Source of the DNA: Aneurinibacillus tyrosinisolvens | GTDB lineage: Bacteria; Bacillota; Bacilli; Aneurinibacillales; Aneurinibacillaceae | Direction of reading: 5' to 3' | Assembly: GCF_001015055.1 (NCBI RefSeq) | Contig: NZ_BBWZ01000003.1 | Coordinates: 140,091 to 204,090, forward strand | Length of the DNA stretch: 64,000 nucleotides | Part shown: positions 47,156 to 55,812 of the stretch, in pieces | How the letters are laid out: the number at the start of each line of letters is the position of its first letter | Position numbering within the stretch: position 1 is the first letter of the stretch | The notes under the pieces: generated by a model | Seen by the model: the letters and a program-made list of their open reading frames with translations, nothing else | Databases searched by the model: none | What the model was told of the DNA's origin: nothing | Program-made: the position numbers and the translations under genes

Positions 47156-47521
47156 TTAATTCTCTTTGCTCTTGTTAATGTTTTCACGTAAATTTCGAAT
47201 AATGGAAACGATAAAATCAACCTCTCCTTCGGTTAATCGTTCTCCATCCAGCTTCAGGTTATATTTTTTCTTTAAATCTTCCGAAGCAATTTCTAAATTT
47301 CCTAGAAAATCACATTCTGTAGGGGAATATTCACTTTCTTCCTCAAAAAATGTCTTTATATCTACACAGTAAACGTCTGAAATTTTTTGAATCAACTCAA
47401 GGGAAGGGCGATAAATCCCACGCTCTACTTTAGAAAGGTTGCTGTAATCATAATTTATTTTTGCTGCTAATTCTTTTAATGTATGACCATTCTTTTTCCT
47501 CAATTCTTTAATTCGGTTCAT
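47156..47521 (-). CDS. XRE-family transcriptional regulator
   Basis: The ATG at 47521 with AAAAGGGGA upstream starts MNRIKELRKKNGHTLKELA, a Cro/C1-type HTH (residues ~3-58, with NYDYSNLSKVERGIYRPSLE as helix 3 region). The C-terminal ~60 residues are acidic and helical and may oligomerise. It resembles regulators of phage or mobile regions; an upstream ATG at 47557 lacks a site. Confidence 0.85.
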   Translation of the reverse strand: MNRIKELRKKNGHTLKELAAKINYDYSNLSKVERGIYRPSLELIQKISDVYCVDIKTFFEEESEYSPTECDFLGNLEIASEDLKKKYNLKLDGERLTEGEVDFIVSIIRNLRENINKSKEN

Positions 47522-47848
47522 TATTTGTAAATCCCCTTTTACATTTCCTTCTTTCATTGTAAACGCAGATAAATTATCTGTAAATAATTGAATTTTTGTA
47601 TCTTTAATTGGTTTTTTTGTAAAAATCCATACTTACTGATTTATATTTTACATAAACAAAAAACAAACCACCTTTGTTTGAGATGACTTACTTATATTGA
47701 ACGTAAGTAATTAAATATATGTCTTATTCAACTTTTACCCCGGTAGCTGAACAAGAAAACCCCAACAAGGTTTACCATATTGACCTTATTGATGGTTAAT
47801 CGTAACAGAATAGGTATTGTGTTACATTGATTGCGAAATTTTATAAAA

Positions 47849-47883
47849 GAAAAAAGTCCCACTCTATGAAAGAATGGGATTCA
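47849..47883 (-). terminator. Rho-independent terminator of the secreted repeat protein gene
   Basis: On the minus strand TCCCATTCT pairs with AGAGTGGGA around a TTCAT loop, one mismatch, followed by C and T6-7. Confidence 0.7.
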
Positions 47884-47939
47884 TTATATTTTAAAAGTAG
47901 GGGGAATTAGTGAAAAAAGTGTGCCTTAGCTATGGAACA

Positions 47940-48668
47940 TTAATTTTGAGAAGTTACAGCAGAAGTTTCAGTACTTGTGCTGCTGTTGGATGTTGAAGCA
48001 TCATCATTCGTTTCGCCATCACCATCTGTTTTAGCATCATGCTTCTGCTGCCATGTTTGATCCACCATCTTTGTTAGACGATCCTTTTCATTTTGAACCA
48101 GTTTATTAATCAAATCATCTTTCGTGATCCCTTTGTCTTGGGCGATTTGAGCCAGCGTTTTTCCGGATTGTAATTGGGTTTGGAGTGACTGTTCATCGAT
48201 TCCTAACACAGAGGCTGCTTCTTTCAATTTTCCTCCTCGTTCACCATGTTCTCCTCTGCCAAATCCGCCTTTATTTTCTACCCTGTTCTTGATTTTAGTC
48301 TGTGCGTCCGCTTTTTCTTTTGTCGCTTGATCCTGTGTTAATTTACCGGCTTGTACGGCTTGATCTAATCGTTGAGCGTCTTGACTTACCAAGAGGTCAA
48401 TCACTTTTTGTTCGTCTACTCCTTGCGCTGCAGCGATATCGGCCAATGATTTACCACTTTTGAAATTTTGCTGTAAAGTGCTGGCATCCAGATTCAACAA
48501 GGAAAGAAGCTCTTGATTATTAAATTGTCTATCATGTTTATGTACAGAAGCTTCTTGTTGTGTTGTGGAAGTGGTTGAAGTGGTGGTAGCTGTTGAAGCG
48601 GCAAAAGCAGACCCCGCAATGGCCATGACAGCTAACCCAGTCGTAGCGAAAGTAAGTAATTTTTTCAT
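47940..48668 (-). CDS. Secreted protein with two internal repeats
   Basis: 242 residues from the ATG at 48668 (AAGGAGTG 7 bases before). Signal peptide KKLLTFATTGLAVMAIAGSA ends near AFA-A. A Thr/Ser-rich spacer is followed by two ~60-residue repeats, each with an LQxxxxSGKSLADIAxxxG / LQxxLQSGKTLAQIAQDKG core and a helix ending LxxA or LTKM. A Gly/Arg/Glu-rich link (KGGFGRGEHGERGG) separates them and an Asp/Ser/Thr-rich tail ends the protein. It is extracellular and probably two helical domains; no function known to me. Confidence 0.75.
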   Translation of the reverse strand: MKKLLTFATTGLAVMAIAGSAFAASTATTTSTTSTTQQEASVHKHDRQFNNQELLSLLNLDASTLQQNFKSGKSLADIAAAQGVDEQKVIDLLVSQDAQRLDQAVQAGKLTQDQATKEKADAQTKIKNRVENKGGFGRGEHGERGGKLKEAASVLGIDEQSLQTQLQSGKTLAQIAQDKGITKDDLINKLVQNEKDRLTKMVDQTWQQKHDAKTDGDGETNDDASTSNSSTSTETSAVTSQN

Positions 48669-48822
48669 GGATAACACTCCTTAAAATTGTTTTTTTTGTT
48701 TGGGACAGTTCCTACTTTACCCAGGAAAAGTGAAAAAACGGTGAAATTTTCAAGAGAAAGAATTTTTTTTATACCGATGGAACTTTTGTTTTACTTTCCA
48801 TATATCAGAAGAAAGGCACTCC

Positions 48823-48864
48823 ATCGACTTGATGATGACCGGACGGGCCCTTTATCAAGTCGAT
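48823..48864 (+). other. Inverted repeat in the PspA-like gene leader
   Basis: ATCGACTTGAT and ATCAAGTCGAT form a perfect 11-bp stem around a 20-base GC-rich loop, about 110 bases upstream of the start codon. No T tract follows, so it is not a simple terminator; an operator or RNA structure is possible. Confidence 0.5.
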
Positions 48865-48972
48865 TAGTTGCGCTTTTTCTTTTGCAACCCCCTTTTTTTC
48901 ATTTTCATCATTTTTTCACTTTTCTTCTCTATACTCAAATCTGTCAGAAGGACAAGCAAGAGGAGGAAAAAG

Positions 48973-49638
48973 ATGGGGATTTTTAAGCGAATCAAGGATA
49001 TTACAATGAATGAGGTACACACACTGCTTGATAAAGTGGAAGACCCGATCAATATGTTGAACCATCACATGCGGGAAATGGAGGAAGAAATCAATAAGGG
49101 GCAACAAGCCTATGCCCATCAGTTCTTTCTTGAGAAAAAACAAATGACGTTAATCGTGGATACACACACAATCATAATTAAAAGGGAACGCCAGGCAAAA
49201 CTGGCTGTCGATAAAGGGGAAGAATCTATTGCCAAAATGGCTTTGCAAGAAAAATTGAACCAGGAGAAAAACCTAAATTTATATAATGAGCAGTACGAAA
49301 CCATTGCAAACCAGACAAAAATCCTGGGTGAAAAGCTGCATCAACTTAAAGACAAGTATAGTGAACTGCAGAACAGAAGACTGCTTTTGCTTTCGAGAGC
49401 CAATGTGGCCCAATCGATAAAGCAGATGGACAACATGGTTGTTTCATTCAATACGGATCATATCGCCAAAGGCTTTGCTCGTGCGGAAGAACGCGTCTTA
49501 CTCTTGGAGGCGCAAGTAGAGGCAAGCAACCGCCTCTCCCATCAACCGCAAGAGATTCACGACTATTCCATTAATCCTACAATGCAACAAGAAGTAGAGA
49601 AGGAATTTGAAAAATTAAAGGCGATCCAAAAAGAATAG
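48973..49638 (+). CDS. PspA/IM30-family membrane-stress protein
   Basis: ATG at 48973 with AAGAGGAGG upstream. 221 residues, nearly all helical: MGIFKRIKDITMNEVHTLLD is the usual PspA start, followed by EDPINMLNHHMREMEEEINK, long coiled coils, and a short tail. PspA proteins bind and stabilise damaged membranes and form ring or rod assemblies. A hairpin lies in its leader; a terminator follows. Confidence 0.88.
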   Translation: MGIFKRIKDITMNEVHTLLDKVEDPINMLNHHMREMEEEINKGQQAYAHQFFLEKKQMTLIVDTHTIIIKRERQAKLAVDKGEESIAKMALQEKLNQEKNLNLYNEQYETIANQTKILGEKLHQLKDKYSELQNRRLLLLSRANVAQSIKQMDNMVVSFNTDHIAKGFARAEERVLLLEAQVEASNRLSHQPQEIHDYSINPTMQQEVEKEFEKLKAIQKE

Positions 49639-49697
49639 TTTAATTCTTCTGCTTGCTTCAGGCAAAATGCATGTAGTTATTGCATGAAGTAACATAC

Positions 49698-49733
49698 AAC
49701 CACATGTGGTAAGTTATCGCATGTGGTTTTTTC
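49698..49733 (+). terminator. Rho-independent terminator
   Basis: AACCACATG pairs with CATGTGGTT, loop ~15 bases, then TTTT. From 49734 to 50137 I see nothing I can support. Confidence 0.7.
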
Positions 49734-50137
49734 ATGCTCTTTTTTAAAATTAGCAGGAGAAAAAATAAAATAGTTCTCCAGGAACATACTACGCATCATT
49801 AAAACAAGACATACATTAAAAACGGGAAGGATTCAAGTCATAAGAACAGGAAAGTCTATTTGTGACAAATTTATGAAAAATGAGGGGATACGACAACCGA
49901 TAAATGTAGTTTTATGATAATATTAGACAAAAATAACTATAATTCGTCAGATCATCTTATCAAATTAGGACAACATAATTGGATAAAAAGGCATGTCAGT
50001 CATACATATAACCATTATTAATACGAAATGAATAAGTGTCACCATTTGTCGAGATAATTTTGTGGTATGGAATTGTTCGGTAATACATAATGGAAAATGT
50101 GCTTGTTGAATTTATTGCTTGCTAAGGAGAGATAAGG

Positions 50138-50317
50138 TTGAATCAGAGAGTGGAGTTAGATTTAATGATTGACCAATTAAAGAAAGAATTAGCAGATAGA
50201 GTAGCACAGCATGATTTCAACTTCCAACATCCAGATGTACTGCACATTAGTCAGGAACTCGATTCTTTAATTGTAGAGGAAATGAAGTGTAGAAGATCGG
50301 AATTAATCTATTCCTAA
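50138..50317 (+). CDS. Spo0E-like aspartyl-phosphate phosphatase, 59 aa
   Basis: TTG start with AAGGAGA seven bases upstream. The C-terminal part HPDVLHISQELDSLIVEEMK carries the SQELDxLI signature of the Spo0E family, which dephosphorylates Spo0A~P and so delays sporulation. A helix of ~25 residues precedes it. Terminator at 50372. Confidence 0.85.
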   Translation: MNQRVELDLMIDQLKKELADRVAQHDFNFQHPDVLHISQELDSLIVEEMKCRRSELIYS

Positions 50318-50371
50318 TTTGTACGATGTACAGTAAAACAAACTTTTCTTTGCTATAGAAAAGAAAATGAG

Positions 50372-50399
50372 GAGAAGCCATTGCGCTTCTCTTTTTTTA
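50372..50399 (+). terminator. Rho-independent terminator after the Spo0E-like gene
   Basis: GAGAAGC pairs with GCTTCTC over CATTGC, then T7. Confidence 0.85.
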
Positions 50400-50516
50400 T
50401 ACTCTTATTTACATTAACGAGTGAATATGTAAACACCTACAATTTATTGATTTACTTATTTTTATTAAGAGGTATAATTTTCTATAGGAAAAACATAGGG
50501 GAGGTATTATATTAAT

Positions 50517-50705
50517 ATGGATTTCTTTGAAGAGATAAAATCAATCAACGATGTGGAAGTGCTAACGTCATTTAAAAAAGATATTCAGGATAGAATAACC
50601 CAACCTATGCACTGGACAGAACGTATGGACTTATACACTGAAGTTCAGTTGATTAATAAGCAAATACAAGAAATAAATAATAGAAAACAACTCCAACAGC
50701 GGTAA
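50517..50705 (+). CDS. Small helical protein, paralogue of the one at 54834
   Basis: 62 residues with GGGGAGG upstream. It shares a pattern with the 53-residue product at 54834: IxxIxDVxxL, then K..I...I..P, HWxxRxxLYxxVxxINxxIxE. Both are short, helical and acidic/basic mixed, like Spo0E-type or other small regulators, but without SQELD. An intact gene of an unnamed family. Confidence 0.65.
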   Translation: MDFFEEIKSINDVEVLTSFKKDIQDRITQPMHWTERMDLYTEVQLINKQIQEINNRKQLQQR

Positions 50706-50854
50706 CTTTTGACCAGATTAGCGATGAACTCTTAGTAGGCTCATTTATTTTAAAAAACAAACCTCCTTATCAGGGCTATTTTGAAGGAGCAGAATATGAA
50801 TTTCTGCAGTATGAACAAAACGAACCAGATATACTTATCAACCGGCAGCCATAA
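50700..50854 (+). pseudogene. Orphan coding remnant ending in a terminator
   Basis: In another frame directly after the previous gene, a start-less stretch reads TFDQISDELLVGSFILKNKP ... YFEGAEYEFLQYEQ and stops at 50852, inside the terminator stem. It looks like the 3' end of a lost small gene. Confidence 0.35.
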
Positions 50855-50877
50855 CGGCTGTCTTTTTTTATTAGCTG
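50846..50877 (+). terminator. Terminator, second copy of the GGCAGCC type
   Basis: CAGCCATAACGGCTG with GTC and T6-7, the same as the terminator at 44714. Confidence 0.75.
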
Positions 50878-51045
50878 AATCTCCAAGGATAAAAGAAAAA
50901 GACCCCAGTATGTAACTGGGGCCTTACTAAGATAACATAGCATGTGTTTAAAGAAGGTTGTATTAATATTTCCCTTTTTGTTCCACAACTAAACAATGGA
51001 GATAAATTAAATAAACATTTATACAAAAACCACCTTTATCGGTGG

Positions 51046-51330
51046 CTATTTCTTAAAACTTATCGATACATAAAACAATGGGCTGATATTTAAATGGTAT
51101 TCTGTTGGATCGGATAATTTGAATAGCCACTCTTTATGTTCTTCATCTACACCCGAAATAATGATTTTACCCTGCAATTCCTTTTTATTAAAATAGCCAG
51201 CGATTTCTGTAACGGCTTCTCCATTACCACCAAGATGTACAGTTATTTCTGTTTCATTCTCCATAAATTTAACAGTCATGTTAGCAAAGATTAGTTCATT
51301 AACAGTAACAATACAATCACTTAGGACCAT
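51046..51330 (-). CDS. Hypothetical protein, 94 aa
   Basis: ATG at 51330 behind GGGAGGAGA. Mostly beta-strand pattern (IVTVNELIFANMTVKFM, KELQGKIIISGVDEE, LFYVSISFKK). No cysteines, no signal. It does not match a family I recognise. Confidence 0.6.
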   Translation of the reverse strand: MVLSDCIVTVNELIFANMTVKFMENETEITVHLGGNGEAVTEIAGYFNKKELQGKIIISGVDEEHKEWLFKLSDPTEYHLNISPLFYVSISFKK

Positions 51331-51795
51331 ACGATATTCTCCTCCCTAACCAATTATAAATTCGCCAAAAGTAATTATTTCCCTTTTGAAAGGTAGGATT
51401 ATTGGATAAGGGACTTAATACGTTCCTATAATTTGTTTCACTTACTTTTTACAAGGTCCGATAACGTACGTTCAGTAAACTAAAATAAAACATATAAACC
51501 TTTTGTACGACTGGATTTATCCTCTTATTCAAGTTTACATAATAAAATAAAAGCCATATTCAGATGGTGATTCGTTGTATTCACACTTTTTTAGAGAACG
51601 TTTGTTTGTATTTTTTGTCACTGTCTTAAATTTGAGATTATATTCCATTAATGAAATTCTGCATAATGAGGATGGAATAAACTCCCTTAATTCTTAAATT
51701 TTTAATGGACTCGCCATAGAACGATAATAATTAATCGATACACTATCTTTAGTAACTAAGGAAATTACTTAAATTAAGAAAAGGGAATGACAGTA
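51331..51795. other. Gene-less AT-rich stretch
   Basis: No reading frame with a plausible start and site, and no clear repeat or RNA motif. Confidence 0.5.
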
Positions 51796-52044
51796 ATGAA
51801 TCGTTATATTGAAGGTACATTCTTTAAGGCTTCGAATGATTCTCCTATGATTTATATAAATGAAACTTCAGTGGTTTTGCTCATGAATGGAGAAGTAGTG
51901 AGAGTTAATTTTGATGGAGAATGGATAAGCGGTATACATATAGGTGGAGATATTATTAATTATGGCGGAAAGGCTAAATTGCGAATCGGGGATAGAATTA
52001 GAATTAAAAATGCATATTATAAAGCCTTCTCTAATAACATTTGA
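51796..52044 (+). CDS. Hypothetical protein, 82 aa
   Basis: Start at 51796 because GAAAAGGGA lies nine bases upstream (an earlier ATG abuts it). A small beta-rich protein (GTFFKASNDSPMIYINETSV, HIGGDIINYGGKAKLRIGDR), basic at the end. No family recognised; it lies directly before the IS element. Confidence 0.55.
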   Translation: MNRYIEGTFFKASNDSPMIYINETSVVLLMNGEVVRVNFDGEWISGIHIGGDIINYGGKAKLRIGDRIRIKNAYYKAFSNNI

Positions 52045-52268
52045 TAATATTATTGTTTTCCAGAACCCCTGGCCAGCAGTGGGGAAAATATAAATTACCG
52101 TAATCTGGTTTTGATTGCATTCCAAATTAGCTTGTATGGTGTTATAAAACGAGTTGGTTCCTAACCATGTACAGTGAATACATCACATTAACAATCGCTG
52201 GTATATTATTTGGGAAGTAGGAGGGAAAAAGGTTATGATACTTGAAGGGCTTCCTCCGAAAACCATAT

Positions 52269-53700
52269 AATTGAATCAATTTCATAATTGCTTTTTAAAA
52301 TTTCAATACCTACAGAATTTTTGTATTCAATTTTAAAAACGACCGGAGGTCGTATTCTGCTAAGCGGCTTTAACGCTCAATTTGGTATTGATACGATTGA
52401 CAGCTAATTTAGAAGCATTAAACAATAGACACAGCAAATCAACCTGGACTTTCGCTAATTCTCCAGAACGATATCGGATATTGTTGAGCTGAAAATACTC
52501 CTTTAAGTACGCATTCACTCCTTCAACAGAAGTACGTTCCTTGTAAAGCTCTTTCCATGACTTACTTCCACGAGCGGGAGCTGGATACCGGCGCAAATCG
52601 GCTGTCTTTTTGATTTTCATGCTTTTTTGACAGAGTGTGTCGTGAGCAAGTGGACAGTCCGCACATTCCTTTGGTCTTGTATACTTGAGTGTTTCGTATT
52701 TTTTATCATAGCTGTCATAACGGTAGGAATACTCACGAACACAGGTCGGTGCAAAATACTTATCGACACCGATAGGTGGCGCTTCATTCCGCTTATTATA
52801 GGCAATGATACCATCTGCTTTCATGCGGTAAATCTGCTCATAAATCGGGTTGTAATCATACCCGGCGTCCGCCATCACTTTCGTGATGGTAAGCTCAGGA
52901 AAACACGCAGCGACTCCTTTTAACAAAGGAATGGCAGCTTTCGCATCATTCATGTTTCCTGATGAAAGCAGATGGCCTATAACATACTGGCTTTTTGTTT
53001 CTACCGCTAAATGGAGTTTGTAGCCGTACCAAAAAACATTTTTATTTTCGGAGTTCTTTTTAACTCCCCACCTGGGAGCGTTTGGCATTTCTTTTTGAAG
53101 CTCATCGAAGGTGTAATTCAATTGTTTTTCGATTTTCTGCTCAAAAACAGGCAGGTTATATGGCTGCCATCAATAAAACCTTCTTCCATCGCTTGTGATA
53201 GAAGTTGATGGTTCATTTCGGCCAACACGTTTGAGGTTTTGATTTTTCGGATTAAACGTGAAAAAGAAGCTTCAGATGGCACCCGATCGGAAAAGGAAAA
53301 ACCACAATCCAGACGGAAAAGAACATCTTGTTTTAAACGGCGAACAAGAAGTTTTATTGTTGGGATCCCTTCCAAAATACGAGCCAGCATGGAATAAATC
53401 ATCGCTGGATAATTAAGCGACTGAGGGGTACCATCACATGTTTTCTTAAACGTAATTTTAAGCAGTGGCATAATATTGATGCCTTCAAAAATCGCCGTGT
53501 AACGTTCGGTAGGTTCTAAATCTAACAAATCTTGCAGGGAAAACAAATGTCCTTGACGAATAGAGTACATAAGGAGACCAACCTTTCTCATTGAGTTGTG
53601 GTAGCAACTACTCTATTCGAGATTTAGGGAGGTACTCCTTTTTTTCATGTCGATTGAACCTTACGGTTCAAGGACTTTGAGTTATGAAATTGATTCAATT
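52269..53700 (-). mobile_element. IS1182-like insertion sequence
   Basis: The ends carry a perfect 19-bp inverted repeat, AATTGAATCAATTTCATAA at 52269-52287 and its reverse at 53682-53700. Inside is one transposase gene, on the minus strand, in two frames. A hairpin (TTGAACC/GGTTCAA) lies just inside the right end. A clear target duplication was not seen. Confidence 0.85.
52360..53591 (-). pseudogene. IS1182-family transposase, frameshifted
   Basis: N-terminal frame 53591-53118 (MYSIRQGHLFSLQDLLDLEP, the GFIDGSHI part of the first catalytic block); C-terminal frame 53121-52360 with KVMADAGYDYNPIYEQIYRM (second Asp), the CADCPLAHDTLC cysteine cluster and ELYKERTSVEGVNAYLKEYF (catalytic Glu). 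Adding one T to the run at 53143-53147 (A5 on the plus strand) joins them (SHITCLFFEQKIEKQLNYTF). It is otherwise full length, so the IS may be active if this is an undercall. Confidence 0.85.
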
Positions 53701-53780
53701 AAATTAACATTATATATAAAAATAAATGTGATGTGTACTGTAGATGATTGCTCCCTTAAAAATTGAGAAAAACCCGTTCA

Positions 53781-54400
53781 CCCGTTGAGCGCTTCGTCCC
53801 CATACGCAGTACACCTGCGCATGGAAACAAGACATAAAAATCATCGATTCCTCTACGATTTCGCTTTGTTTAACCAAATACAAGTGGGCCACGTTTCGAA
53901 AGACCAAAGCGGGCGTAAAAATCCACCTTCGTCTTGCCTTTCTAAAGGACAACGACGTTGTCCCTGAAAAAGTGAAAGTGACCCCGGCAAAGCCGACTGA
54001 TCGGACGCAGATGGAGATCTTGATTGATGAAACGGATGCCACCTATGTATTTGACCGTGGCTACGTAGAGTATGACAAGTTCGATGAGTATCGTGATAGG
54101 GGCATCTTTTTCGTGACGCGTCTGAAAAAAATGGCATGACACGAGCGATTTATTCTTTTCGACTTCCTGAAAATAGCTCCGTCCTTTCGGACCAAATGAT
54201 ACGGGTTGGCACGCCACAGAAACGAATGGACAATTACCTGCATCTCCTGATCAAAATCGAGACAAAAGCAGAACGAACCTTGTTATAACTGTCTCGACTC
54301 TTACGAAGTTATCTGTGGCAACCTTATGAAAAATGGTTGGAACGGAACCCAAACGAACGTCGCGTGGGCGAAAAAAGAAGCAATAGAGGCATTTCCCTAC
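53781..54400 (+). pseudogene. IS4-family transposase remnant
   Basis: Frame at 53781-54139: IIDSSTISLCLTKYKWATFR (first Asp), AGVKIHLRLAF, ATYVFDRGYVEYDKFDEYRD (second Asp), ending early at TGA. One more A in the A7 run at 54125-54131 extends it to about 54285 (GMTRAIYSFRLPENSSVLSD). The YREK/Glu block is missing; a short later piece (LWQPYEKWLERNPNERRVGE) is the family C-terminus. N-terminal third also absent. A dead copy. Confidence 0.7.
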
Positions 54401-54411
54401 ATAAAAAAGGA

Positions 54412-54440
54412 GCCGGAAAAATAGCCAGCTCCTTTTTTTG
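54412..54440 (+). terminator. Terminator-like hairpin at the end of the IS4 remnant
   Basis: AAAGGAGCCGG... pairs as AAAGGAGC with GCTCCTTT around CGGAAAAATAGCCA, followed by T4. Confidence 0.7.
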
Positions 54441-54833
54441 CGTGTCTCTATGATGAATTTTCAACAACTGTTAGAATGTCAATTAAAACAAGTATATTAA
54501 CAGTAGACTTAAGGCTTTGCAGCGCGGAAAAGAGTTAAATCTGTTGTAGGATGGTAAATAAAGGAGTTGAAATCCCCCCTTGTCTCTTCCTTTTGGGAGG
54601 TTTTTTTTTGTTTAAAACAGGTTTATAGTAATTTTTAATAGAGTGTGAAATAAAGGGATAAAATGTCGAACTTTTATGATGTTATAATAATCGAATCAAA
54701 AAAATTCATTTGTACTTCTGATCTTTTTATTATCCGATTGACAGAATGAAGATAAATATGTATTTTAAGCCTCGTGAAGAAAAATAACTTTCTTAAACCC
54801 AGATTCCTTACCAAGAAGAAAGTAGAGTAGAAT

Positions 54834-54995
54834 ATGAAAGAATCTATTAAATTAATTGCTGACGTCAATGAATTGATTACACTTAAAGAGAAAATTAAGA
54901 CAGAAATTATTTTTCCTACTTTACATTGGGAGAAGCGAATTAAGTTATATAGACAGGTTGCTTCGATTAACGAACGAATTAAAGAACTGTTGTGA
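54834..54995 (+). CDS. Small helical protein, paralogue of the one at 50517
   Basis: 53 residues. AGAAGAAAG lies upstream but not as a strong site. It shares DV-x-EL, then KEKIKTEI, HWEKRIKLYRQVASINERIK with the 50517 product, about half of positions alike. The two are 4.3 kb apart with the IS elements between them. Confidence 0.6.
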   Translation: MKESIKLIADVNELITLKEKIKTEIIFPTLHWEKRIKLYRQVASINERIKELL

Positions 54996-55195
54996 AAAAA
55001 GATCTTAAGTTCGCAAGGATTGAGTGGCAGAGAACCATGGAACGTTGCTCTCCTTTGCGGACCTTCTGTTACTCTGGTCCTTGTCATTATTTCGCTGATT
55101 TTACAACTACTTGTAGAGCATGGTTGCAAAAGAAGCAAGTCGAGCTTAAATCACTACATTCTAAAGATGAATAGGATTAAGGGTGAAAGGAACCT

Positions 55196-55354
55196 ATGGA
55201 AAACAAAAACTATAAAAGGCGATATATCTACCAAGCAATAGAAGAAGCTGGTATTCCTCCTTTGTTAGCTCTCTGTATTATAAGAGAAGTCTTTGTTGAG
55301 TTAGGAGAAAAAGACGCTGTAGAAGTATTGGAGAAGTATATCAGATGGTTTTAA
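55196..55354 (+). CDS. Small hypothetical protein, 52 aa
   Basis: ATG with GAAAGGA five bases upstream. MENKNYKRRYIYQAIEEAGI, then a helix PPLLALCIIREVFVELGEKD and VEVLEKYIRWF. Helical and amphipathic. No family recognised. Confidence 0.5.
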   Translation: MENKNYKRRYIYQAIEEAGIPPLLALCIIREVFVELGEKDAVEVLEKYIRWF

Positions 55355-55478
55355 TCGGGGAGTTACGGCGTTTTACTGTTGTATAGAATATATAAAGAGT
55401 TTAAATGTCTTGATTTTTGTATTTCTTCCTTTTGAATTTCTTGTGAATATCAATTTTTACCACTAAAATCCTTCTCGA

Positions 55479-55685
55479 TTATTTTGCTTTAAAATGGACA
55501 ACCGCCGAATAAAACGGTCTGCCGGACGCCGGGTCAAAGGCAACCTGGTGGCTTACCGAATGCACCTCCAGCATAAGCACCTTATTATTCTCAATCTGTT
55601 CGTCTACTTTCTTCTCCAGCGTCTTTATATCCCACGCTTCAAAAAATTCAACCTTATCATTGATTCTTTCCAGTTTAAAGTCCAT
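55479..55685 (-). CDS. DUF2536-family protein, 68 aa
   Basis: MDFKLERINDKVEFFEAWDI, then a coiled stretch and LEVHSVSHQVAFDPASGRP with FYSAVVHFKAK at the end; this matches my memory of DUF2536 (YrzA-like) proteins of Bacilli, function unknown. GGAGGAGA precedes the ATG by a few bases. Confidence 0.75.
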   Translation of the reverse strand: MDFKLERINDKVEFFEAWDIKTLEKKVDEQIENNKVLMLEVHSVSHQVAFDPASGRPFYSAVVHFKAK

Positions 55686-55704
55686 ACGATCTCCTCCTTA
55701 GTGG

Positions 55705-55791
55705 TATAACCGCCCCTGGTATTATCACCCTCGTCCGTATCCATATTACTACTACCCGCCATACGGATATGGGTATCGTGAGGGTGAATAG
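55705..55791 (+). other. Tyr/Pro-rich coding remnant without a start codon
   Basis: An open frame of 28 codons reads YNRPWYYHPRPYPYYYYPPY and GYGYREGE before its stop; it follows TAG-TGG, with no start codon. Such composition resembles small spore-coat or surface peptides. The same DNA also forms an inverted repeat (TCACCCTCG ... CGTGAGGGTGA). Confidence 0.35.
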
Positions 55792-55812
55792 AGCGAAATA
55801 AAGTTTGATGCT

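Noticed and set aside
54992-55174. Open frame starting at TTG after the small helical gene
   Set aside because: No RBS, starts inside the stop of the preceding gene, and residue pattern is not protein-like.
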